Source: Candidatus Helarchaeota archaeon (GTDB taxonomy: Archaea; Asgardarchaeota; Lokiarchaeia; Helarchaeales; HEL-GB-A). From it: DNA of 31,712 nucleotides. Position 1 is the first letter of the stretch; each line of letters starts with the position of its first letter. Shown here one piece after another: positions 25,572-31,712 of this stretch. The translations under genes and the position numbers were made by a program. The notes beneath the pieces were generated by a model. It had not been told where the DNA came from and did not search any database. It saw only the letters and a list, made by a program, of their open reading frames with translations. The stretch is from contig JAEOSY010000560.1 in NCBI GenBank assembly GCA_016840125.1, forward strand, positions 1 to 31,712, given 5' to 3'.

Positions 25572-25894
25572 GGAAAAATATTATTATCAGTTTATTACGC
25601 GCTGCGGATTTTGAGGTGGTGGATTTAGGCGTTGATCTTCCCGCTGAAACCTTTGTGGAAGCTGTAAAGAATGAGCAACCACAAGTACTCGGTTTAAGTG
25701 GGTTATTAACTATCGCTATTGATGAGATGAAGAATACAATTGAGGCATTGAAGGCAAATAGTTTGCGGGATAATTTGAGAATTATCATCGGAGGCGATCC
25801 CATGGACGAAAAGGTGCGCGATTATGTTGGGACTAATGCTAATACGCAAGATGCCGTAAAAGGTGTCGAGCTGATCAAAGAATTTATTGATTAA
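25571..25894 (+). pseudogene. 5'-truncated copy of corrinoid protein 2
   Basis: The open frame from GGG AAA AAT encodes 107 residues that align without gaps to the C terminus of the protein at 23839-24465, with 97 identical by eye count. The helical cap and the cobalt-ligating DxHxxG motif are gone; homology starts at the GKN just after it. A 92-aa product from the GTG at 25616 could be made but could not bind cobalamin in the normal way. Most nucleotide differences are third-position, indicating divergence under selection before truncation; the GGG-to-GGD change may be later decay. Confidence 0.88.
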
Positions 25895-25913
25895 ATTTTC
25901 CTTGATCCAAAAT

Positions 25914-25922
25914 AAAAAAAAA
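25914..25922 (-). terminator. Oligo-T terminator of the LOR gene
   Basis: Nine T on the minus strand, 21 bases after the stop of the gene at 25944-26504. Confidence 0.5.
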
Positions 25923-25943
25923 TTAGAAATAGATTAAGTATTT

Positions 25944-26504
25944 TCAACCTCTTTGGTCATGCAGCACGTTATCAATCGCTATAACGAATCCTAGCATCTT
26001 ACGTCGATCGGTTTTATCATCTAAGATTCTCAAGGCATACGTATCCGAAAAATCCAATAATCCATCTAAAAACATATCTCGCCATGTATCCGCCTTTTCG
26101 ATTTCAGCGACAATTTTTTTAGTCTTCATATCTTTAATTTTGAAAGACCAACCCATTAATTTCCCTTGGGCTTCGTAAAGTCTTTTTTTATTTGCATCTT
26201 CCATGTAAAATTTCGGTCTGAATAATGAGAGAATTTTTTTCTTGATGGTCCCTATTAATTTACCTTTCGGATCCATTAAATCCATAGCCGCTCTTGCTGT
26301 AACTAGTTTATTTTGGATGGTAGCGGAAACAGTTCCATCTGTTTCTTTTAGTTCAATTTTAGCCCGGAGACTAAGTATGATGCGGTGCATATGCCCAATT
26401 GGCTTAGAAGTTTCATCTAGAATATCACCGGATCCTAATTCCCAGTATTTTTCTTTGAGAATGTAAAATTTCCTACGCTTATCGAATAATTTTATTTTTT
26501 TCAC
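25944..26504 (-). CDS. LURP-one-related (LOR/scramblase-like fold) protein
   Basis: 186 aa, the usual length. Repeating beta-strand/turn units (ILDETSKPIGHMHR, TVSATIQNKL, LMDPKGKLIGTIKKK, YEAQGKLMGWSFKI, KKIVAEIEKADTW) form the LOR/Tubby-like beta barrel. The ending YALRILDDKTDRRKMLGFVIAIDNVLHD is the family's C-terminal helix. There is no catalytic motif; family members are often membrane- or phospholipid-associated, but function is largely unknown. The start is GTG at 26504; AAAGGTGA sits on the start itself, so an internal initiation a few codons in cannot be excluded. It faces the corrinoid fragment convergently. Confidence 0.82.
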   Translation of the reverse strand: MKKIKLFDKRRKFYILKEKYWELGSGDILDETSKPIGHMHRIILSLRAKIELKETDGTVSATIQNKLVTARAAMDLMDPKGKLIGTIKKKILSLFRPKFYMEDANKKRLYEAQGKLMGWSFKIKDMKTKKIVAEIEKADTWRDMFLDGLLDFSDTYALRILDDKTDRRKMLGFVIAIDNVLHDQRG

Positions 26505-26707
26505 CTTTTTTTATTTAATTATAGGTTTAACTTCGTTTAAAAATCGTTTTTAACAATAATTCTTTCATAGGTAACGTTTAATAATATTTGGAATAACATC
26601 ATATTGATTGTTTTTTTCGTAAAATAGTGTTGATTGAGGATAATAACACAAATAAATTAGTAGTTTTTTAGGTAAAAAATAAGAATAAAAAAATAGGAGT
26701 GAAGAAA

Positions 26708-27127
26708 ATGAGTGGAACTCGAGTAGCTGGCGGAATTCTCGGAATTATTGGTGGCGCTTCAATTTTATTTGCAGTCCTACTGATGATACCAGCAGTATTT
26801 GGTGGACCTCTTAATTTAATGGAATTAATTGCGTATCTGCTGGCCTTAACCATCGGTATTTTAGCATTAGTCGGGGGTATTGTATCATTAGCAAGCAATT
26901 CATCTGGTGGCGCTGCATTATTGACTGGAGGGATAATGGCGGTTGCGTGTGGAGTTTTATGGTTCATTCTCGATTTTATAATGGGCCTTTCCCTCCCCTT
27001 CCTAGATATCAGTGGATATGGATTTCTCTCAGACCTTTTGTATGCAAACATTACCTTTGCTGGAATAACAATCGAGGGCGTCCTGATCTTTGTTGGCGGC
27101 ATCCTTGCGATTGTAGGCAAAGAATAA
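26708..27127 (+). CDS. Small four-helix membrane protein
   Basis: About 139 aa with four glycine-rich membrane helices (about 6-30, 40-64, 70-92 and 115-137) in two hairpins. It resembles the small DUF4064-like proteins seen in many archaea, but the assignment is loose. TAGGAGTG six bases before the ATG at 26708 decides the start over the GTG at 26699. A T7 terminator follows. Apparently monocistronic. Confidence 0.78.
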   Translation: MSGTRVAGGILGIIGGASILFAVLLMIPAVFGGPLNLMELIAYLLALTIGILALVGGIVSLASNSSGGAALLTGGIMAVACGVLWFILDFIMGLSLPFLDISGYGFLSDLLYANITFAGITIEGVLIFVGGILAIVGKE

Positions 27128-27165
27128 GTCTAAACGAAACTAAACAAGACGTTCATTCCCCTCTC

Positions 27166-27172
27166 TTTTTTT
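27166..27172 (+). terminator. Oligo-T terminator after the small membrane protein
   Basis: A pyrimidine-rich stretch ends in seven T about 40 bases after the stop. Confidence 0.4.
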
Positions 27173-27211
27173 ATTAAACATAGGGAAATTATTTTTAAGA
27201 GCGTGAAAAGC

Positions 27212-28291
27212 CTAGACTTTAAATATATTTAATTCCCCCTTCATAGCCTTAGGATTAAGATGATCTATCTGTGTGTGTTTTTTTATCCAGCTAATGATGT
27301 ATTTCTGGATCGATTCGTTATCAGGAATAATCAAGTAAGAACAATTAACGCCACCCGATATGGAATCATTTGTTCCGAAACTGAATTCAGGAGCAAGGAC
27401 TGAAATGTCGAGACTTTTTAGGAACGTCTGCTCTCTTTTCGGAATTGCGTTAGATAGGAGTGTGTTATTTGCCTCATCAAACTTGAAATTTATTCCAATA
27501 TTTTGGTAGGTATTTTCTGGAATATATTCGTGGATAAGATACTTTCTGGTTTGCATTTCTTCCTTCAAATCGTTCCATACTTTTCGTTTCGCGGTATCAT
27601 CCTGAATTTTTTTAAGTGTATTTGTATGCACATACAAAATTCCAGCATATTTTTTACCGTCTATAACTTTGCTTAGTTTAAAATTCAGGATACCGAAATA
27701 AGTATCAATATGTGTGTTCTGAGTATCTGTTCCAATATCCGGAGGGCTCCTCAGCAAAGGAATTTTTAATTCCTCAAAATTCTCCACTAAATCATAGGAA
27801 ACAATTAAGAACCCTTCACTCCCTGGAGGCGTCCCTTTTAGGAAGGTTCCACCTTCACATATTCCATCTTCTGAGATAGGATTGTACCCCATGAGTTCAA
27901 AGAGTTTCTTTAATCGTAACGCATGCGGATTGATATAATACGACTGCCCGATTTCTTGAATGACATCCTTAATGCACATGAGCCCCATGACAATTTTATC
28001 ATAGATCTCAAGCATAAAAGGGGTTTTATCCATATTATTGGGCGAGTTACTCGCATGATTTTCAAACACCTTATGCTGGAGAAAAAATTCGCTTCCAATT
28101 CGATATATTTCTTTATTGCTATATTGATGAGATTCCGGTTTCGTTATATCAACGATCAAAATCTTGTACCCATATGATTCAAAGAATTCATCCATCCTCT
28201 TTTTGTCATTCTCAAATTTGAATCTCTCAGGATCAAAATCCTTTAGTTGGGTTGATTCATTAGAAAATCTGAGGAGCCAATTCTGTGGCAT
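27212..28291 (-). CDS. Amidinotransferase-fold (guanidino-group-modifying superfamily) protein
   Basis: 359 aa. After about 90 divergent N-terminal residues the superfamily pattern appears in order: IKDVIQEIGQ (the usual RD strand), a helix ending ELMGY, CEGGTFLKG (146-148 EGG), THIDTYFGIL (H194, D196), a segment NTLLSNAIPKREQTFLKSLDI, and SGGVNCSYLIIP with the candidate nucleophile Cys317. These match the acidic, His and Cys positions of arginine deiminase, dimethylargininase and amidinotransferases. The substrate is unknown and identity to named enzymes looks low. The gene follows an 88-aa small protein by 35 bases on the same strand, a likely operon. Confidence 0.68.
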   Translation of the reverse strand: MPQNWLLRFSNESTQLKDFDPERFKFENDKKRMDEFFESYGYKILIVDITKPESHQYSNKEIYRIGSEFFLQHKVFENHASNSPNNMDKTPFMLEIYDKIVMGLMCIKDVIQEIGQSYYINPHALRLKKLFELMGYNPISEDGICEGGTFLKGTPPGSEGFLIVSYDLVENFEELKIPLLRSPPDIGTDTQNTHIDTYFGILNFKLSKVIDGKKYAGILYVHTNTLKKIQDDTAKRKVWNDLKEEMQTRKYLIHEYIPENTYQNIGINFKFDEANNTLLSNAIPKREQTFLKSLDISVLAPEFSFGTNDSISGGVNCSYLIIPDNESIQKYIISWIKKHTQIDHLNPKAMKGELNIFKV

Positions 28292-28326
28292 CTTTCGGCT
28301 TCCAAAAAAAGTAAGTAAAGAGGGGT

Positions 28327-28593
28327 TTAGCCCTTTCCTGGGGTTGTATCGAAAATTTTTAGGTTCTGGACTGAACCTCTATAGTCCTTGATGAAACTCT
28401 CTCTGAATTTTGAATCTTTGACTATCTTTTGAACAAGATCATCAAGTTTCGCTGTTGAGGCGCCTGCTACTGCTAAATTTGCAAGGTTTTTGACAATCGT
28501 TTCTGTTTGTGCCTTACCAATACGGATTCCTGCTTTATCTATCATCTGTTTAAATTGACCGATATGGTCATGTTCTCTTCTATTAGGCAACAA
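28327..28593 (-). CDS. Small uncharacterised protein upstream of the amidinotransferase-fold gene
   Basis: 88 aa, mostly helical, with KLDDLVQKIVKDSKFRESF suggesting an amphipathic helix pair. No Cys, signal peptide or membrane helix. TAGGAG five bases before the TTG at 28593 supports a real start; the TTG immediately after it is equally placed. An ATG at 28598 is in another frame. Family not recognised. Confidence 0.6.
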   Translation of the reverse strand: MLPNRREHDHIGQFKQMIDKAGIRIGKAQTETIVKNLANLAVAGASTAKLDDLVQKIVKDSKFRESFIKDYRGSVQNLKIFDTTPGKG

Positions 28594-28723
28594 CTCATCT
28601 CCTATTACAATATTAAATACCTATTGCCGCAAAGAGTATTTATTATTTTGTTTTCATGGCTCTTTGAATTGCTGATGTAAAAGTAAATGATTGTCCTCAC
28701 CTAACAATCAAGATTTAACAAAG

Positions 28724-28930
28724 TTATACTTTATCTTTCCAGTAATTGATGAAAGTTTTGAGTGATCGGTCATAAGTCCGTTCCAGTTCTGGCGGGAATA
28801 AGCATCCCGGCAATTCGCGGTTCCTCCAATGAGATTTAATACATTCACAACACTTTCCCCTCTTACCACAAGATGTATAGGTGCAACCACAATCTCGCAT
28901 GTTTTTATCTATCTTACATTCCGGAGACAT
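28724..28930 (-). CDS. DUF6485-like Cys-rich small protein
   Basis: 68 aa. DCGCTYTSCGKRGKCCECI, then a His, LPGCLFPPELERTYDRS and an aromatic C terminus are the signature of the DUF6485 family, with eight Cys likely binding zinc or an Fe-S cluster. Function unknown. A GAGG site precedes the ATG. It is divergent from the PLP decarboxylase gene across 130 bases of AT-rich promoter sequence. Confidence 0.85.
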   Translation of the reverse strand: MSPECKIDKNMRDCGCTYTSCGKRGKCCECIKSHWRNRELPGCLFPPELERTYDRSLKTFINYWKDKV

Positions 28931-29060
28931 TTCTTCAACCTCACAACAGTATTTGCTACGTTCTGAATTTTAACAGACCTTTAAAAAAGATTCCATGAAT
29001 AAAATTAAAATAATTTAAGATTCTGATTAAACATTAAATTGGTTTTTAAGGAGCGATGAA

Positions 29061-30752
29061 ATGATGGCGAAATCACTATATAAAGAAAATTTGGAGAAAG
29101 TCCTGACTTTTTTTCAAGCCCCGATCAGTAATAGAATTATGGATGGCTATTTTATTTTTACAATTTCCCATTTTCTTGATTACTTCGATGATTTGAAAAG
29201 CGAAGTACCGATATTTGGCGGAGTTCGAGAGAATATCGATAAGTTATTTAAGAAAGCTTTAACTTCACGAATGCCGAAGGATATTTCTAATATTGAGGAC
29301 GTTATACTCCAGATTCTCGATTACTGTAAAGGAATGTATAATTGGAGCCATCAAAATGCACAAATGAATGTTATCGGACCACCACCGATCTCGGGAATTA
29401 TAGCTAAAATTGCTTCCTGCATTGTCAATGCAAATATAGTGTCTGATGAATATTCCCACAAATTCTCTCTTGCTGAAGTTGAGGCGGTGGCAATCCTATC
29501 GAACTTAATTGGTTATGAGTCCAAGAAAAGTGGCGGAATTTTCACGTTTGGGGGGACTGGTACTAACTTATACGGGGTGAAAATCGGGCTCGAAAAGTGT
29601 TCTCCCAGCACGTTTCAAAAAGGGATCCATGAAAAAATCAAAGTTTTTGCCTCGGATTGTGCGCATTACACGAAATATAATTGTACCCAGTGGCTTGGTA
29701 TTGGCAGTGATAATTTGGTGATTATTCCAACAGGCCAAAACAATGCAATGGAGCTATCTGTTTTAGAAGAGAAAATGCGAGCAGAAATCGAAGCTAACAG
29801 CAAAATTGCCTGCATAATTGCGACAGAAGGTACAACAGATGCTTTCGGAATTGATAATCTGAAAAAAATTGTTGAGATCCGTGATAGACTTGCTGAAGAA
29901 TATAATCTCTCTTACCAACCTCACATCCACGCTGATGCAGTTATAGGTTGGATCTGGTCAGTCTTCAATGACTATAACTTCAAAGCTAATCCACTTGGAT
30001 TTAAAGAAAGGACCTTAAAAAGCTTACAAGTAACTTCCGATTTGATAAAGGAATTATATCTCACAGACAGTTTGGGTATAGATTTTCACAAGACGGGTTA
30101 TGCACCCTATATTTCGAGCTTATTTTTAGTGAAGGATAGAGATGATCTCACATTATTATCTCGAGATAAGGAAACGATGCCGTACCTTTATCAAACTGGA
30201 AAATACCACCCCGGAGTCTTTACTCTGGAATGTTCGCGAGATCCCAGCGGGCCAATAAATGGGATTTCCAACTTGAAACTCTTAGGGAAGGAAGGGTATC
30301 GCACTATTATCGGACACGTTGTCGAAATGGCGGAAATATTACGAGAAGATTTGGAAAAGTTTGAGTTCATAGATGTTCTTAATGACTATAACTATGGCTC
30401 CGTGACCCTCTTTCGAGTATATCCTGGTAATATAGATGCCAAGGCACATAGCGCCAAGGAAATGTCGGATCCCGCCTTTTCAGAGGATTTAGAAAAACAT
30501 AATGAATATAATTATAAAATTTATGAATACACCGTAGAAAAAGCATATAAGGGTGAGGGAATTGCTCTCTCGTTTACTGAAGCTTACCGTCCTACCACGT
30601 ATGACTCTTCTAAAGCAATTAGCGCCATTAAAAGTTTCATCATGAGCCCGTTTACCAATGAAACCTCAATTCAAATGGTAGTAGATCAAATTCTAGAAGC
30701 ACGAAAAAAACTCGCTAAAACACCTAAAAAATCCAGAAAGAAAGGAAAATAA
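29061..30752 (+). CDS. Group II PLP-dependent amino acid decarboxylase
   Basis: 563 aa. FTFGGTGTNLYGVKIGLEK is the phosphate-binding region, the Asp of HIHADAVIGW pairs with the pyridine nitrogen, and the Schiff-base Lys344 lies in DFHKTGYAPY. The layout is that of glutamate/aspartate/tyrosine decarboxylases, with an extra basic C-terminal tail (KKLAKTPKKSRKKGK). Substrate specificity cannot be read from the sequence. In archaea, such enzymes may supply beta-alanine for coenzyme A or tyramine for methanofuran. AAGGAG precedes the ATG. It is convergent with the next gene, four bases apart. Confidence 0.9.
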   Translation: MMAKSLYKENLEKVLTFFQAPISNRIMDGYFIFTISHFLDYFDDLKSEVPIFGGVRENIDKLFKKALTSRMPKDISNIEDVILQILDYCKGMYNWSHQNAQMNVIGPPPISGIIAKIASCIVNANIVSDEYSHKFSLAEVEAVAILSNLIGYESKKSGGIFTFGGTGTNLYGVKIGLEKCSPSTFQKGIHEKIKVFASDCAHYTKYNCTQWLGIGSDNLVIIPTGQNNAMELSVLEEKMRAEIEANSKIACIIATEGTTDAFGIDNLKKIVEIRDRLAEEYNLSYQPHIHADAVIGWIWSVFNDYNFKANPLGFKERTLKSLQVTSDLIKELYLTDSLGIDFHKTGYAPYISSLFLVKDRDDLTLLSRDKETMPYLYQTGKYHPGVFTLECSRDPSGPINGISNLKLLGKEGYRTIIGHVVEMAEILREDLEKFEFIDVLNDYNYGSVTLFRVYPGNIDAKAHSAKEMSDPAFSEDLEKHNEYNYKIYEYTVEKAYKGEGIALSFTEAYRPTTYDSSKAISAIKSFIMSPFTNETSIQMVVDQILEARKKLAKTPKKSRKKGK

Positions 30753-30756
30753 ACGA

Positions 30757-31712
30757 TTAAACCTGTTTCAATGCATTTTCAAAATCATTAATGAGATCCT
30801 CAATATTTTCAAGCCCTATGCTAACCCGCAACATATACTTCGTGATTCCGATCGCCTTTCTCACCTTCCGAGTTATATATGAATGGGATAGTGCGGCAGG
30901 ATCCTCTATGAATGTATCTGCATCCCCCAAACTCACAGTATAAGCTGGAATTTCTAGATTTTTGATGAAGTTGGATACATCCATCCCCTTTTTTAGGTAG
31001 AACGATAGAACCCCTCCAAATCCACGCATTTGTTTCTTGGCTAATTCGTGTTGTGGATGGCTTGGAAGCCCTGGATATAAGACACGTTCGACTTTATCTT
31101 GCGATTCTAAAAACTTAGCAAATCTAAGTGCATTTGCATTATGTCGTTCCATCCGAACCTCTAGTGTTTTTAATCCTCTAAGGAATAACCACGCATTGAA
31201 TGGTGAAAGCGTACTTCCAAATTCTATGGCGCTGGGCATCACTTTGATTAAATTTTTAGTTGTACTAATTGTAATACCGCCTAGAGCATCCCCATGACCT
31301 CCAACATACTTTGTACAACTATGGATCACATAATCGACTCCAAAATCTATCGGATTCTGATTGTATGGGGTGGCAAATGTGTTGTCAGTCACTGATAGTA
31401 GATTATGTTCTTTCGCAATAGCTGCAATCCTTGTAATATCCACTATTTTTAATGTTGGATTTGTAGGACTCTCGAAGAAAATCATCCGAGTTTTATCATT
31501 TATTGTCTCCTCAAGTAAAGTTTCATCCGATAAGTCGATGAAATGAGTCTTAACCCCATAATTTGGGATATAATGCGTAAAGAAGCTCCAACTACTACCA
31601 TAAATTTCATTATCCGTAATAATTTCATCACCATTTTTTGTTAAGGCGAGAATAGTTCCAGTAATGGCGCCCATTCCAGAGGCAAAGGCAAATCCTCTTT
31701 CCGCATGTTCTA
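30757..31712 (-). CDS. Cys/Met-metabolism PLP enzyme (cystathionine gamma-synthase/lyase or methionine gamma-lyase), 5' end outside window
   Basis: The frame is open to the right edge, so the N terminus is missing; about 318 residues are present. GFAFASGMGAITG at the edge, DNTFATPYNQNPIDFGVDYV, the PLP-binding Lys in HSCTKYVGGHGD, and GSTLSPFNAWLFLRGLKTLEVRMERH are all family hallmarks. The C-terminal LSLGxAD-type segment (VSLGDADTFIEDPA) and RVSIGLENIEDLINDF are also present. The reaction cannot be assigned between gamma-lyase and gamma-synthase types without the missing N terminus. Confidence 0.95.
   Translation of the reverse strand, partial: EHAERGFAFASGMGAITGTILALTKNGDEIITDNEIYGSSWSFFTHYIPNYGVKTHFIDLSDETLLEETINDKTRMIFFESPTNPTLKIVDITRIAAIAKEHNLLSVTDNTFATPYNQNPIDFGVDYVIHSCTKYVGGHGDALGGITISTTKNLIKVMPSAIEFGSTLSPFNAWLFLRGLKTLEVRMERHNANALRFAKFLESQDKVERVLYPGLPSHPQHELAKKQMRGFGGVLSFYLKKGMDVSNFIKNLEIPAYTVSLGDADTFIEDPAALSHSYITRKVRKAIGITKYMLRVSIGLENIEDLINDFENALKQV

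Noticed and set aside
25537..25803. Minus-strand 88-aa open frame
   Set aside because: Antisense shadow of the corrinoid fragment; an equivalent shadow occurs opposite the intact corrinoid gene at 24039-24308.
25616..25894. A 92-aa gene starting at a GTG
   Set aside because: It is the tail of a truncated corrinoid gene lacking the cobalt-ligating motif and a convincing ribosome binding site; annotated as a pseudogene.
26668..27120. Minus-strand 150-aa open frame
   Set aside because: Lies opposite the small membrane protein; Pro/Ile/Thr-rich composition is that of the antisense of hydrophobic glycine-rich codons.

Overview
The window most likely comes from an Asgard (Promethearchaeota, Lokiarchaeia-like) archaeon. 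It is AT-rich. Genes begin with ATG, GTG or TTG behind GAGG/GGTG-type ribosome binding sites, and many end at oligo-T terminators. It combines archaeal/anaerobic corrinoid methyl-transfer proteins with an Arf/Rag-like small GTPase, longin-fold proteins and large secreted, membrane-anchored surface proteins. The assignment is an inference from gene content; there is no rRNA, tRNA, CRISPR array or insertion sequence in the window to confirm it.

Layout. (1) Positions 1-4114, minus strand: a flavin/iron-sulfur diaphorase operon (NuoE/HydC-like, NuoF/HydB-like, and a partial FdhA/NuoG-like subunit running off the left edge). A GltD/NfnB-like oxidoreductase lies upstream at 4291-5724. (2) 6073-7994: a two-gene corrinoid methyl-transfer unit (corrinoid protein then UroD-fold methyltransferase). 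(3) 8142-13117: a HIT protein, a zinc-ribbon protein, a bitopic protein, a GNAT acetyltransferase, a 451-aa protein with two C-terminal membrane helices, a LMW tyrosine-phosphatase-fold protein and a membrane protein. (4) 13155-21136: the most unusual part. It holds a metallo-beta-lactamase-fold protein with an odd start, two soluble longin-like proteins, a seven-helix membrane protein between them, an Arf/Rag-like GTPase, a nitroreductase, a secreted single-pass protein whose cytoplasmic tail is a third longin-like domain, and an overlapping partner with a helix-hairpin-helix C terminus. (5) 21251-22931: a diacylglycerol-kinase-like lipid kinase with a membrane protein. (6) 23002-26504: DUF169 plus a second corrinoid protein, a surface protein, then a decayed duplication in which 3' remnants of a LURP-one-related (LOR) gene and a corrinoid gene are fused tail-outwards, followed by an intact LOR gene. 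(7) 26708-31712: a small membrane protein, an amidinotransferase-fold protein with a small upstream partner, DUF6485, a group II PLP decarboxylase and a partial Cys/Met-metabolism PLP enzyme.

How they may work together. The diaphorase and the GltD-like protein suggest NAD(P)H/ferredoxin electron handling. The two corrinoid loci suggest methyl-group metabolism. The 14138-21136 region looks like a membrane-to-GTPase signalling or trafficking module built from longin domains; this is inferred from fold patterns and gene order, not demonstrated. Two sequence-level oddities deserve direct checking: the MBL-fold gene has no usable ATG/GTG/TTG for its full-length frame (ATG followed by an in-frame TAG at codon 4, or an ATT start), and a single deletion appears to have fused two divergent genes near 25571.
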